Below are positions 1 through 9,127 of a stretch of 34,382 bases of DNA, piece after piece; the stretch's first letter is position 1, and every line of letters begins with the position of its first letter. The DNA is from an uncultured Bacteroidaceae bacterium (GTDB taxonomy: Bacteria; Bacteroidota; Bacteroidia; Bacteroidales; Bacteroidaceae). A program made the position numbers and the translations under genes. The notes beneath the pieces were generated by a model. That model searched no databases. It saw only the letters and a list, made by a program, of their open reading frames with translations, and was not told the origin of the DNA. Location: positions 1 to 34,382 of the forward strand of contig CALNGU010000017.1 of assembly GCA_939800445.1 (NCBI GenBank), given 5' to 3'.

Positions 1-324
1 AACAAAACTTTTGTTTATATATTCAAAACTTCTGTTTATATAAACAAAACTTTTGTTTTTACTTTACTCGCCGAGACATGGAACTTTATGTCTGACTTGG
101 TGGAAGTTTATGCCTATCGTCACGGGATTTGTCCCCTGACGTGGTTGCCTGAAAGGCGCGTGGTGGTTGTAGAGACGCTGCCTGCTGCGTCTCCATAACA
201 CCCGAACCATCCGCGATGATTCCCCATCAATCGGGGAGACGCGGCAGGCAGCGTCTCTACATTGGTCGGTGCATATCAAAACGATGCGCCGCTTGTCGGG
301 GAGACGCATATTATGCGTCTCTAC
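1..324 (+). repeat. Compound intergenic repeat, copy A (partial, at window edge)
   Basis: This is the first of four related copies in the window. From left to right it holds a 21-bp-period array (3-55), ACTTTACTCGCCGAGACA (61-78), two 22-bp units (82-103, 104-125), the GGGATTTGTCCCC block (about 124-136), and three hairpins with GAGACGC/GCGTCTC arms at 169-194, 235-260 and 300-324. The first two hairpins are inverted copies of each other with one mismatch. The copy runs off the left edge inside the array. No gene is supported here; the overlapping open frames follow the repeat. Confidence 0.85.
3..55. repeat. 21-bp-period array of CAAAACTTTTG palindromes (copy A)
   Basis: Palindromes of 11 bp start at 3, 24 and 45, so the period is exactly 21 bp, with AT-rich linkers of the TTTATATA type. 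The middle unit is CAAAACTTCTG. The array begins at the window edge, so its full unit count is unknown. Confidence 0.85.
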
Positions 325-375
325 ACCGAATTGAAAGATTTTATAGTTCCCTTTGTTGCCATTCTGATATGCGGC

Positions 376-405
376 GAGGGACAACGCATTGACGCGTTGT
401 CCCTC
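376..405. terminator. Hairpin downstream of the efflux operon
   Basis: A perfect 12-bp stem (GAGGGACAACGC at 376-387 pairing with 394-405) with a 6-nt loop lies about 30 bases past the stop codon of the TolC-like gene. There is no clear U tract on the minus strand, so its role as a terminator is inferred from position and stem strength. Confidence 0.5.
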
Positions 406-435
406 GTGCTTATACCATATTATATGTATGGCGGT

Positions 436-1743
436 CTATTCCAGTCGTCCCGTGGCTTTGAGGTAGGCTGTCTCGTAGATCTTGTACTGCGTTTGTGCCT
501 CGATGAGGTTGCTGTATGACTGTTGCCACTGCGATTGCGCGTCAAGCATTTCGCTCACTGTCGCCATGGATGACTGGTAGCGGTTGCGGGTGACACGCAG
601 GTTTTCGTCGGCCTCGCCCATTGCTGTGGCCGCCGCGTCAACCATCTTGCACCCATCGTCGAGGTTTTGAGTGGCTTGTCGTATCTCGATGTAGATGAGG
701 TCGGTGTTTTTTTGCAAAGCCAGTTCAGAGTTGAGCAGGTCGAGTTTGGCTTTCTTGACCTTTTTGCGCCCTTCGCCCCAGTGACAGATTGGGATTTGGA
801 CGGCGAGCATGGCGACGCCCAGTCCTTGCTTCATCTCTTGCGAATAGTTGTAGGGGCTTCCATCGGGCAGCATCGTCGTCCCCTCCATCTTGACATTGCC
901 AAAGTAGGTGTAGCCTGCGGTCAGCCCTATCATCGGGAGCATGTCGCCTCGTGCCGACTTGATCTGCTGGCGGTTGATCTCGATCTGCTTTTGCATCATG
1001 GCTATCTCAGGACGCAGGCTTGCGTCGCCGTCGTCCATGGGGCGCGGTGAAACGGTGATGAGTGTGTCGGTCGGGATTATCTCGGTCTCAGGGTCAAGCC
1101 CTGCGGTGTAGCAGAGTGAGAGGCGGCACAGGTCAGCACCGTTGCGTGCCTTCTGCATCTGATAGTCAATCTCGCTGCGCTTGCTCCTGATTGTGAGCAG
1201 GTCGCTCTCGGTGGCCATGCCAGCGTCCACTGCCACTTTGGTCTGGGCATAGAGCGTGTCGATGAGCAACTTGATGCTGCCGAGCATCTTGACCTTTTGC
1301 CTGACGGCTATGTATGTCCAGTAGCTGTTGTCAGCCTCTGCCATCACGTCGGAGCGTGTCTTGCGCAGTTGCTCGTTTGCTATCTCTTGCCCGATCTTGG
1401 CCATGCGGTTGCCTGCGATGATCTTGCCGCCGGCATAGATTGGCTGTGTCAGTGTGATGCCTGCCAGGTACATCCCTTGCATGGCTATCTCCATGCCGGA
1501 CATCTCCAGGTTGGGTGTCATGTACACTCCCATGCCAGTCGCGTCGATTTTGGGGAGGTAGCTTGTGAATGCTATCCCTTTGTCAAGTTCCGCTTGCTTG
1601 AGGGAGTTGGTATGCATCTTGATGTCTTCGCTTTGCTCCAAGGCTATCTGCCTGAACTCGTCGCATGACAACGTGACGGTCTGTGCCGAGGCGCAGGCAA
1701 AAGCTGAGAGCATTGCGATGGTTGCCAATGTCGTGTGTTTCAT
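436..1743 (-). CDS. TolC-family outer membrane efflux protein
   Basis: A 435-residue outer membrane channel protein of the TolC/OprM family, with a cleavable signal peptide (MKKHTTLA-like start, cleavage after about residue 20 at ASAQ). The body shows the two-fold repeated helical pattern of the family. Motifs such as LTQPIYAGGK near residue 95 and the related VQIPICHWGEGRKK near residue 315 mark the equivalent points of the two halves. It would form the outer-membrane exit duct of the tripartite pump encoded just upstream. Its start codon overlaps the end of the RND pump gene by 4 bases, so the two are likely translationally coupled. It is the last gene of the operon. The substrate cannot be told from sequence. 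Confidence 0.92.
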   Translation of the reverse strand: MKHTTLATIAMLSAFACASAQTVTLSCDEFRQIALEQSEDIKMHTNSLKQAELDKGIAFTSYLPKIDATGMGVYMTPNLEMSGMEIAMQGMYLAGITLTQPIYAGGKIIAGNRMAKIGQEIANEQLRKTRSDVMAEADNSYWTYIAVRQKVKMLGSIKLLIDTLYAQTKVAVDAGMATESDLLTIRSKRSEIDYQMQKARNGADLCRLSLCYTAGLDPETEIIPTDTLITVSPRPMDDGDASLRPEIAMMQKQIEINRQQIKSARGDMLPMIGLTAGYTYFGNVKMEGTTMLPDGSPYNYSQEMKQGLGVAMLAVQIPICHWGEGRKKVKKAKLDLLNSELALQKNTDLIYIEIRQATQNLDDGCKMVDAAATAMGEADENLRVTRNRYQSSMATVSEMLDAQSQWQQSYSNLIEAQTQYKIYETAYLKATGRLE

Positions 1744-4700
1744 CTTGCGGTTTGTTTTATGGTGAGTTGGTTTTGCTTTTTGACGTGGAACAGTGCCGTG
1801 TAGAGGATAGGCAGCAGTATCAGCGTGATAATCGTGCCCACAGTCAGGCCGCCCATGATGGTGATGGCCATCGAGCCATACATCGGGTCGGTGACGAGCG
1901 GGATCATACCCACGATGGTCGTGAGCGATGCCATGATGACGGGCCTGACACGTGAGACGGTGGCGTTGACGACGGCATCATAGGCTGGCTCGTGCTCCTC
2001 ATTGCGGCGGCGGTTGATCTCATCGACGAGGACGATGGCGTTCTTGCACATCATGCCTATCAAGCCTATCAGCCCGATGATGGCCATGAAGGTGAACGGC
2101 TGCCCTGTGCCAAGCAATGCCGGAGTTATGCCGCAGAACACGAATGGGAAGCAGATGAGTATCAGCAGCACTTTCTTCCAACTGTTGAACAGCAACAGGA
2201 GGGCGACGAGTATGATGAAGATGGTGAGTGGAACGTACTTGAGGATGTTGCTCACGGCATCGCCTTGCAACTCGCCTTCGCCGGCCCAGCGCAGCTTGTA
2301 GCCGTCGGGGAGGGGGATGGACTCTATCTTGTCCTGTATCTCCGACATGACTTTGGCAGGTGTTGCGTCGGGATTGTAGGGGTTGGGGTCGCACTCGGCC
2401 TCGATGGCGCGGCGGCCATTGAGGCGGCGCACGGTCTGTTCCTCCCAATCGACTTTGATGTCCCTCGCCACGCTGCTGAGCGGCACGCTGCGGTACATCT
2501 TGTCCTGCAACTCGTCCATGCTCATGCCGCCCGCCATGAGCGTTTGGGCATCGTCGTCGGTCATCCTGACGTTCATCATGCTCCAGACGGGGATGTTGTC
2601 GAGGTCGTCTATCCTGCTGCCGTCATCGTTGCGGACGAGCAGGTTGATAGGCACGGTCTTGTCGCCGTCGTTCAACACTCCGACTGGCTGGCCGTCGGTG
2701 GCTGCGAGCAGTGCCTGGGCGACATCGTTGCGTGTGATGCCTGCACTCAAGGCGTTCTGTGGCAGGAAATCGACGGTGAGGTTCTTGCTCTTGGGCTTCC
2801 AGTTGTTCTGCACGGAGTAGGGGTCTACGTATTCGCATTGCCGCATGATTTCCTCCGCCTGGTGGCTGAGCGACTTGAGCACTGCCGGGTCAGGACCTGA
2901 GAACTCAGCCTCGACGGTGTGGGATGTGCTGATGGAGAAGTTGTATTTCCTTATCCTTATATAAGCGTCGGGATATTCCTTTCGCAGCAGTTCCCTGACA
3001 GCCGGTATCTGCTCCACGACGGTGTTGTAGTCCTTGCAGTCCACCATCAGTTCGCCATAGCATTCGCCTCCCGAGGTCATGGGTCTTGCGAGGCAGTAGT
3101 AGGCTGGTGCACCGCCCATGCTCGATGCCACGCGCTCTATCTTGGGGCTTTGCCTGAGTCGCTCGGTCATGTCAAACAGCTGGTCACGCACGTAATCCGG
3201 GTCGCTTTGTGCTGGGAAATAGCATTCCACAATGAACTGCTTGTAATCGAAGTCGGGGAAGAAAAGGTTTTTCACCTTTGTCATCCCGAAGATGCATACC
3301 CCCAACAGGACGAAAGCTGTCGCTATCGTGGACTTCTTGTGGTCAATCAGGAAGCTTATCGCCCTGCGGACGAAGCGGTGGACAGGAGAGTTGAGGACTT
3401 CGCCGTTGTTGCCGCCCTTTGCCTTCTCACGTGCCGGCAGCCATGACTTCGCGCAGACCGGCACTTGGATGAGTGCCAGGAACCAGCTTGCCAAGAGGCT
3501 CACGCACAACACGAGGAATAGGTCTTTGGCGTATTCCCCGGCCGAGTCGGGCGACAGGTAGACGCTCAGGAACGTTGAAGCGGCTATGATAGTCGCACCA
3601 AGGAGCGGCAGTGCTGTGTTTTGCCCTATGCGGTAGAGGTAGGTTTTCGGGGCAAGCCCTCTCTTCTTGTCCACCAGTATGCCGTCCATGATGACGATGG
3701 CGTTGTCAACCAGCATACCCATGGCGACGATGAACGCGCCAAGCGAGATGCGCTGCAATGTCGTCCCCATCATTAACAATATAGGGAATGAGACCGCCAC
3801 TGTCAGCACCAGCCCGAAGCCTATTATGACCCCGCTGCGGAAGCCCATGGTGAATATCAGCACGAGGATGACGATGGCGACCGACTCCACGAGGTTGACC
3901 ATGAATGATGAGATTGCCTCATCCACCTTGTCGGGCTGGAAGAATATTTTCTCCACGTTTATGCCGGCAGGAATCTTTGTCATTGTTTCAGCGAGCCTTT
4001 GGTCAACGGCCTTGCCGACATCGGGGACAATCGCGTCACCCTCCATCGTTATGCAGACTGCGATGGCCGGGCGGTTGTTGACGAAGAAGCCGTTGGTTTG
4101 CGGCGTGGCATATTCTCTCTCTATCTTGGCAATGTCGCCCAACCTCATCTGCTTGCCGTTCATGGTGCTGATGAGGGTGTTCCTTATTTCTTCAACATCG
4201 TCAGTTGGGTTGGAGATGCGGATTTGCACTTTGTCAGTGCCGCTTGCGTATTTGCCAGCGTTGACCGGCTTGCCTACCGACTGGAGTGTGGCCATGATTT
4301 GCGTCGGGATTATGCCGTTGCGCGAAATCATTTCTTTGGAGAGGGTTATGTTTATGACCTCGCTGCGGTTGCCGGCGATGTTTATGCGCTTTACGCCTTT
4401 GACATCCGACAGCTCCAGCTTGATGTATTTGGCGTAGCGGTCGAGTTCGTTGTAGTCAAAGCCGTCGCCTGTCACTGCGTAGAATATGCCATAGACATCC
4501 ATCATGTCGTCGATGACAATCGGGGCATAGCAGCCTTGAGGCAGTTTCATGCTCAAGTCGTTTGCCTTGCGCCTGACGAGGTCGAAGTGTTGCTCCAAGT
4601 CTTTGTTGAGGACGGTCATTTTGAATTCGACGGTGAAGATGGCCTGCCCGTTCTGGCATTCGGTCTTGATTTTATTTACGTCAGGCAGTGCTTTCAGTTC

Positions 4701-4910
4701 GTTTTCCACTGTCTGTGCGACGTTCAGTTCCACTTCGTGTGCGCTTGCTCCAGGATATACGACCACGACCATTGCTTGCTTGGCGGATACGGCAGGGTCT
4801 TCGAGCTTTGGCATCTGGATGAACGCGAGGACTCCTGCGATCAGTATGCCCACCATCAAAGACCAGAAGATGGTGGGGTTTTTGACGAAAAACTCTGTTA
4901 CTTTTTTCAT
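1740..4910 (-). CDS. RND-family efflux pump, inner membrane permease
   Basis: A 1056-residue resistance-nodulation-division transporter, full length for the family. It opens with a cytoplasmic MKKVTEFFVKNP segment and TM1, then a large porter domain, a TM2-TM6 block around residues 340-480, a second porter domain and TM8-TM12 at the end, with the duplicated RND layout. The TM4 motif is MLVDNAIVIMDG: one acidic residue followed by Asn, where AcrB has two Asp. VDN variants are common among pumps of this class. It uses the proton gradient to export small molecules from the periplasm or inner leaflet. It overlaps the adaptor gene upstream and the channel gene downstream by 4 bases each. Substrates are unknown. 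The HAE-1-like drug-efflux group is the best fit; a metal pump is less likely because no metal-site residues stand out. Confidence 0.93.
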   Translation of the reverse strand: MKKVTEFFVKNPTIFWSLMVGILIAGVLAFIQMPKLEDPAVSAKQAMVVVVYPGASAHEVELNVAQTVENELKALPDVNKIKTECQNGQAIFTVEFKMTVLNKDLEQHFDLVRRKANDLSMKLPQGCYAPIVIDDMMDVYGIFYAVTGDGFDYNELDRYAKYIKLELSDVKGVKRINIAGNRSEVINITLSKEMISRNGIIPTQIMATLQSVGKPVNAGKYASGTDKVQIRISNPTDDVEEIRNTLISTMNGKQMRLGDIAKIEREYATPQTNGFFVNNRPAIAVCITMEGDAIVPDVGKAVDQRLAETMTKIPAGINVEKIFFQPDKVDEAISSFMVNLVESVAIVILVLIFTMGFRSGVIIGFGLVLTVAVSFPILLMMGTTLQRISLGAFIVAMGMLVDNAIVIMDGILVDKKRGLAPKTYLYRIGQNTALPLLGATIIAASTFLSVYLSPDSAGEYAKDLFLVLCVSLLASWFLALIQVPVCAKSWLPAREKAKGGNNGEVLNSPVHRFVRRAISFLIDHKKSTIATAFVLLGVCIFGMTKVKNLFFPDFDYKQFIVECYFPAQSDPDYVRDQLFDMTERLRQSPKIERVASSMGGAPAYYCLARPMTSGGECYGELMVDCKDYNTVVEQIPAVRELLRKEYPDAYIRIRKYNFSISTSHTVEAEFSGPDPAVLKSLSHQAEEIMRQCEYVDPYSVQNNWKPKSKNLTVDFLPQNALSAGITRNDVAQALLAATDGQPVGVLNDGDKTVPINLLVRNDDGSRIDDLDNIPVWSMMNVRMTDDDAQTLMAGGMSMDELQDKMYRSVPLSSVARDIKVDWEEQTVRRLNGRRAIEAECDPNPYNPDATPAKVMSEIQDKIESIPLPDGYKLRWAGEGELQGDAVSNILKYVPLTIFIILVALLLLFNSWKKVLLILICFPFVFCGITPALLGTGQPFTFMAIIGLIGLIGMMCKNAIVLVDEINRRRNEEHEPAYDAVVNATVSRVRPVIMASLTTIVGMIPLVTDPMYGSMAITIMGGLTVGTIITLILLPILYTALFHVKKQNQLTIKQTAR

Positions 4911-5965
4911 AACAGCCCCCCTACGTTGCTTTCAGCCGCTTCAGGCATGATTTTCACCTTTTCTCCTGCTTGCAGAGTGCTTGCGCCGCTTCTGACGACT
5001 ATTTCGCTGCCGTCCAAACCGCTGTTGAGGAAAGCTGTCCCGTCGGACGTAATCCTGTCAATCTCTACATTGCGGCGTGTGAGCGTGCTGTCGGGATTGA
5101 CGACCCAGACGTAGGTGTCAGTGCCGTCGTTGAGCACTGAGCTTGCGGGGATGGTTGTCTGGTTGTCCAAACTGTTTTTGACGCTTTTGAATATCACTTC
5201 GGCATTCATTCCTGCCGTGATTGTGCCTGTTTCGGGTCTCGGCATGGTGAAACGTGCCCGGTAGAGTTGGTTGCCGTCGGCCTTCGGGACTATGCTTTTC
5301 AGCGTTACTGGCACTTCGTTGTTGCTGTATTGGGATTTGCAGTAGAATTTGGTGGTTTGCAAGTCCTGCGTCTTTGCATTTGCCGGTATGTCTATTACCA
5401 CCTCGAATCGTGACGCGTCTATGACTTCAAAAATGGTTGAGCCTGCGTTGACCATCTCGGCCGGGTCGAAATTGACTTTCTGCACGAAGCAGTCATAAGG
5501 TGCGTAAAGCTTGGTGTAGTCGAGTTTGTTGCGGTAGCCTTGCAGTTGGACGGCGAGTTGTTGCAGCCCTGCAGTAGCTTTCTCGTAATCGTTTCGCGAG
5601 ACGCTCTTTTGCTCATATAGGCGTCTCGTCCTTTCCACCTCGTCTTTTACTTGGTTGTACTGGATTTCTATCGCTTCTTTTTCCAGTTCGTAGTCCGTGT
5701 CATCAAGCGTTGCCATCAGTTGTCCCTTACTGACCCTTTGGCCTTCGCTGACGGCGATGGTCTTGATTTGTCCTGCAATCTTGAAAGCGAGGTTTGTTTG
5801 GTGTGCTTCTTCGATTATGCCCGAGAATGTCTGGGTCACGCTGTCGGCGACCTCGACAGGGCGTGCTGTTTCCACAAATCTCAGATGCTGTTCGTCATTG
5901 CCTTGGTTGCCGCATGAGCAGAGCAGGCAGATGCTTGTGATGGCTAAGAATCCTTTTTTCATCAT
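4907..5965 (-). CDS. RND efflux periplasmic adaptor lipoprotein (HlyD/MFP family)
   Basis: A membrane-fusion protein of about 352 residues that links the RND pump to the TolC-like channel. The start is placed at the Met-Met pair at 5965/5962. The frame extends to an ATG at 5995, but that codon coincides with a predicted -7 element at 5993-6000 and would put ten odd residues before the signal peptide. The signal MKKGFLAITSICLLCSC is a lipoprotein signal (LLCSC lipobox). Next come barrel-sandwich halves around a coiled-coil hairpin (YNQVKDEVERTRRLYEQKS region) and a beta-barrel with a C-terminal membrane-proximal domain. It is the first gene of the operon and is divergent from an AraC-type regulator, its likely controller. 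Confidence 0.93.
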   Translation of the reverse strand: MMKKGFLAITSICLLCSCGNQGNDEQHLRFVETARPVEVADSVTQTFSGIIEEAHQTNLAFKIAGQIKTIAVSEGQRVSKGQLMATLDDTDYELEKEAIEIQYNQVKDEVERTRRLYEQKSVSRNDYEKATAGLQQLAVQLQGYRNKLDYTKLYAPYDCFVQKVNFDPAEMVNAGSTIFEVIDASRFEVVIDIPANAKTQDLQTTKFYCKSQYSNNEVPVTLKSIVPKADGNQLYRARFTMPRPETGTITAGMNAEVIFKSVKNSLDNQTTIPASSVLNDGTDTYVWVVNPDSTLTRRNVEIDRITSDGTAFLNSGLDGSEIVVRSGASTLQAGEKVKIMPEAAESNVGGLL

Positions 5966-5992
5966 GGTTCTGTTTGGTTGTTGTTTTGGATG

Positions 5993-6000
5993 CAAATCTA
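5993..6000 (-). promoter_or_regulatory. Predicted -7 element for the efflux operon
   Basis: On the minus strand this reads TAGATTTG, an exact match to the Bacteroidota -7 consensus TAnnTTTG. It sits about 30 bases before the chosen adaptor start at 5965. No convincing -33 TTG is seen at the usual spacing. Confidence 0.55.
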
Positions 6001-6023
6001 ATGGGTCATGCTCAAAATATGAC

Positions 6024-6042
6024 TTTCAATAAATCACTGAAA
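6024..6042. promoter_or_regulatory. Possible operator between efflux operon and regulator
   Basis: A short inverted repeat, TTTCA at 6024-6028 and TGAAA at 6038-6042 (9-bp spacer), lies between the two divergent promoters. The arms are short and could occur by chance in an A+T-rich spacer. Confidence 0.2.
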
Positions 6043-6081
6043 CTGTTCTAAAAGTTAGATACTTCTGCCGTATATGCGTTG

Positions 6082-6115
6082 TTTGTTGCTTTTCGCTGTT
6101 AAATATGTACTTTTG
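6082..6115 (+). promoter_or_regulatory. Predicted promoter of the AraC-type regulator
   Basis: The -7 element TACTTTTG (6108-6115) matches TAnnTTTG. A TTG at 6086-6088 lies 19 bases upstream, within a T-rich TTTGTTG block (6082-6088). Transcription would begin near 6122, which rules out the ATG at 6105 and supports the ATG at 6141 as the start codon. Confidence 0.6.
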
Positions 6116-6140
6116 CGTGGTGGAAGGTAATGATTGTTAT

Positions 6141-7061
6141 ATGGTGCAAGAAGAGAATAAACAATTCAAGTTACTCAACGTTTTCGATTTTGTCTCGGAT
6201 GAAGTGTTTGTGAACTGTGGCGGAATACTTTACCTTGGCGATACTATGGGTGAGGAAATTACTAAGTCTGACCCAAGAATATGCAAATTCATCAAAGCAT
6301 CTTTACCCTTCAAGATCAATTACATCCAGTATCTGTTGTGTCTGAAGGGAATGGTAAGGGTAATGGTGAATATGAAAGAGTACGTTTTGCGTGAGAATTC
6401 CATGCTGTTCAATGTTCCTGGACATATAGGGGAATTGCTTGAAATCTCTGATGATTGCTCGCTGGTGGTGTTGGCAGTCACCCGTGACTATCAAAACTTC
6501 GACATCGGTGTCAACGAGCGGACTGTCATGGCACAGTATCTGATGAGCAACGTCGTACTGGATTTTCCTGAGGACACTTTTGCCTCGTTGGTGTCCCTGT
6601 ATAAGGTAATGCGTGTCATGGCGACCAAATCAGACAGTGAGGCGAATATGAAAATCGTAAGGAAACTGTTAGAGTCGATGTTACTCATCTGTATCTCAGC
6701 GATGAAGCGTGCTCTTGAGGAATCCAAGATGGAGCCTGTCAGCCGTAAGAACCAACTCTTTGACCGTTTTATTGCCGAGGTGTTAGCCAATTACCAGAAA
6801 CATCGCGATGTCGCCTTTTATGCCGACAAACTGTGCGTCACACAAAAATATCTTTCCAACGTGATTAGCACTGTCAGCGGACGTAGGGCAGCCGAGTGGA
6901 TAAAGAACTTCGTCATCCTCGGGGCCAAAGTCTTGTTGCGCAGCCACACCTACAGTGTCCAGCAAGTCTCCGACCTGCTTAACTTTCCCAATGCCTCGTT
7001 CTTCGGGGTATACTTCAAGCGTGCGGTTGGCTGTTCCCCTAAGACTTATGCCAATCGTTGA
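6141..7061 (+). CDS. AraC-family transcriptional regulator
   Basis: A regulator of 306 residues from the preferred ATG at 6141; the frame opens at 6105, but that codon lies inside the predicted -7 element. The N-terminal two thirds resemble a cupin-like ligand-sensing domain. The last 100 residues form an AraC/XylS double helix-turn-helix, with the tell-tale LNFPNASFFGVYFKRAVGCSPKTY segment split across recognition helix and closing motif (SFFGVYFKRAVG, then SPKTY). It is transcribed divergently from the RND operon with about 175 bases between starts. From this position it most likely controls that pump in response to an unknown ligand. A role on other targets cannot be excluded. Confidence 0.9.
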   Translation: MVQEENKQFKLLNVFDFVSDEVFVNCGGILYLGDTMGEEITKSDPRICKFIKASLPFKINYIQYLLCLKGMVRVMVNMKEYVLRENSMLFNVPGHIGELLEISDDCSLVVLAVTRDYQNFDIGVNERTVMAQYLMSNVVLDFPEDTFASLVSLYKVMRVMATKSDSEANMKIVRKLLESMLLICISAMKRALEESKMEPVSRKNQLFDRFIAEVLANYQKHRDVAFYADKLCVTQKYLSNVISTVSGRRAAEWIKNFVILGAKVLLRSHTYSVQQVSDLLNFPNASFFGVYFKRAVGCSPKTYANR

Positions 7062-7108
7062 TGAAGTCGAGACGTGAGGGCTAAGCAGTTGGCCTGTTGG
7101 CAGCCACA

Positions 7109-7139
7109 TTGGATGTAGTTGCATAAATCATTATCTTTG
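7109..7139 (+). promoter_or_regulatory. Predicted lepA promoter
   Basis: The -33 element TTGG (7109-7112) and -7 element TATCTTTG (7132-7139) are separated by exactly 19 bases, the canonical Bacteroidota sigma-ABfr arrangement. The leader to the ATG at 7232 is about 85 bases. Confidence 0.7.
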
Positions 7140-7231
7140 CGCCGCCTAAGCGTGGTCTGGGGTCGCATCATGGCGCAAGTGGTGCAGGCTGCCTGAGTGC
7201 TTTGGCACGATTACCAACCAAAGTTTCCCAA

Positions 7232-9013
7232 ATGAAGCATATCCGTAATTTCTGTATCATAGCGCACATCGACCATGGCAAATCCACCTTGGCCGACCGT
7301 CTGCTGGAGTTCACCAATACGATAAAGATAACAGAAGGGCAGATGCTCGACGACATGGACCTTGAAAAGGAGCGCGGCATCACAATCAAGAGCCATGCGA
7401 TCCAGATGGAGTATGTCCATGGCGGAGAGAAGTATGTCTTGAATCTGATAGATACTCCGGGTCATGTCGATTTCTCCTATGAAGTCTCACGTTCAATCGC
7501 GGCTTGCGAGGGGGCATTGCTTGTCGTTGATGCCTCGCAGGGAGTTCAGGCGCAGACCATCTCCAACCTTTACATGGCGATTGAGCATGACCTTGAGATA
7601 ATCCCGGTCATCAATAAATGTGATATGCCGAGTGCCAATCCTGACGAGACCGAGGATGAAATCATAGAATTGCTTGGCTGCAAACGTGAGGAAATCATCC
7701 GTGCATCAGGCAAGACCGGTCTCGGGGTGGAAGACATCCTCAATGCGGTCGTCGAGCGTGTCCCTGCGCCGACCGGTGACGAGGATGCGCCGTTGCAGGC
7801 ATTGATATTCGACTCGGTGTTCAATCCGTTCAGGGGCATAATCGCCTATTTCAAGATAGAGAACGGTGTCATCCGCACTGGCGACCATGTCAAGTTCTTC
7901 AACACCGGCAAGGAGTATGATGCCGACGAGATAGGCATCCTCAAGATGGATCTCGTGCCTCGCAAGGAACTGCGCACCGGCGATGTCGGTTACATCATCT
8001 CGGGCATCAAGACCTCCCGCGAGGTCAAGGTGGGCGACACCATCACCCATGTGGCACGACCCTGCGACAAGGCGATTGCAGGGTTTGAGGAAGTCAAGCC
8101 GATGGTCTTTGCCGGTGTCTATCCCATCAACCCCGAGGATTTCGAAGACCTGCGCTCGTCGCTTGAGAAACTCCAGCTCAACGACGCATCTCTCACGTTC
8201 ACTCCCGAGTCGTCGGTGGCATTGGGCTTCGGCTTCCGTTGCGGATTCCTCGGGCTGCTGCACATGGAGATTGTCCAGGAGCGTCTCGACCGCGAGTTTG
8301 ACATGGATGTGATAACGACCGTCCCCAATGTTTCCTATCTCATCTACGACAAGAAGGGCGAAGTGACCGAAGTCCACAACCCCAGCGGGATGCCCGACCC
8401 GACGCTCATCGACCATATCGAAGAGCCCTACATCGCCGCATCAATCATTACCACGACCAATTACATCGGTTCCATCATGACCCTCTGCCTCGGCAAGCGC
8501 GGTGAGCTCGTCAAGCAGGAATACATCTCGGGCAACCGTGTCGAGTTGCACTACAATATGCCGTTGGGCGAGATAGTGATTGACTTCTACGACAAGCTCA
8601 AGAGCATATCCAAGGGCTACGCCTCATTCGATTACCATCAGAACGGCTTCCGCCCGTCCAAGTTGGTGAAGCTCGACATCCTCTTGAACGGCGAGCCGGT
8701 GGACGCTCTTTCCACCCTCACCCATGTGGACAACGCCTACAACCTCGGACGAGGGATGTGCGAGAAGTTGAAGGAGCTGATTCCCCGCCAGCAGTTCGAC
8801 ATCGCCATACAGGCTGCCATCGGTTCCAAAATCATTGCCCGCGAGACCATCAAGGCAGTCCGCAAGGATGTCACCGCCAAATGCTACGGCGGCGACATAA
8901 GCCGCAAACGCAAGCTCCTCGAGAAACAGAAGCGAGGCAAGAAGCGCATGAAACAGATAGGCAACGTCGAAGTGCCGCAAAAGGCATTCCTCGCCGTCCT
9001 CAAGCTCGACTGA
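7232..9013 (+). CDS. lepA: Elongation factor 4 (LepA)
   Basis: A 593-residue ribosome-dependent GTPase that back-translocates or remodels stalled ribosomes. The ATG at 7232 gives the canonical [19 protein letters not shown] start; a TTG ten codons upstream is in frame but would add non-family residues. The GTPase motifs are intact: G1 AHIDHGKS (residues 11-18), switch I with ERGITIKS, G3 DTPGHVDF and G4 NKCD. EF-G-like domains II, III and V and the LepA-specific C-terminal domain follow ([17 protein letters not shown] and [20 protein letters not shown] regions). Length is normal. It is transcribed alone from its own promoter and ends in a hairpin terminator. Confidence 0.98.
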   Translation: MKHIRNFCIIAHIDHGKSTLADRLLEFTNTIKITEGQMLDDMDLEKERGITIKSHAIQMEYVHGGEKYVLNLIDTPGHVDFSYEVSRSIAACEGALLVVDASQGVQAQTISNLYMAIEHDLEIIPVINKCDMPSANPDETEDEIIELLGCKREEIIRASGKTGLGVEDILNAVVERVPAPTGDEDAPLQALIFDSVFNPFRGIIAYFKIENGVIRTGDHVKFFNTGKEYDADEIGILKMDLVPRKELRTGDVGYIISGIKTSREVKVGDTITHVARPCDKAIAGFEEVKPMVFAGVYPINPEDFEDLRSSLEKLQLNDASLTFTPESSVALGFGFRCGFLGLLHMEIVQERLDREFDMDVITTVPNVSYLIYDKKGEVTEVHNPSGMPDPTLIDHIEEPYIAASIITTTNYIGSIMTLCLGKRGELVKQEYISGNRVELHYNMPLGEIVIDFYDKLKSISKGYASFDYHQNGFRPSKLVKLDILLNGEPVDALSTLTHVDNAYNLGRGMCEKLKELIPRQQFDIAIQAAIGSKIIARETIKAVRKDVTAKCYGGDISRKRKLLEKQKRGKKRMKQIGNVEVPQKAFLAVLKLD

Positions 9014-9038
9014 GCAACCCGGCAGGCTCACCCGAAAC

Positions 9039-9081
9039 AAAGACCGCGCATGGCCAGGCAATTGCCCCATGCGCGGTCTTT
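9039..9081. terminator. Bidirectional terminator between lepA and the YeiH-type gene
   Basis: A 15-bp perfect inverted repeat (AAAGACCGCGCATGG at 9039-9053 pairing with 9067-9081) contains an inner GGCAATTGCC palindrome. It is followed by TTTC on the plus strand and TTTGTTTC on the minus strand, so it can serve both convergent genes. Confidence 0.85.
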
Positions 9082-9127
9082 CGTCATATTATATATGGTA
9101 TAGCGGCAAGCCGCCCCCTCCTCCGGC

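Noticed and set aside
1-55. CRISPR array
   Set aside because: Repeat units are 11-bp palindromes with near-identical 10-bp linkers. There are no unique spacers of 30-40 bp and no cas genes in the window.
89-199. Short open frame MSDLVEVYAYRHGICP... recurring in repeat copies A, B and C
   Set aside because: The copies differ by several amino-acid-changing substitutions and run into different downstream sequence, and the frame spans known repeat modules. It looks like a by-product of the repeat, not a conserved small protein.
1992-5114. Long plus-strand open frames (1992-2900, 3999-5114) opposite the RND pump gene
   Set aside because: Both are complements of a well-supported RND pump reading frame and show no domain or start signals.
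6105-6140. Upstream ATG for the AraC-type regulator
   Set aside because: It lies just 3 bases before and overlapping the predicted -7 element, so it would not be in the transcript.
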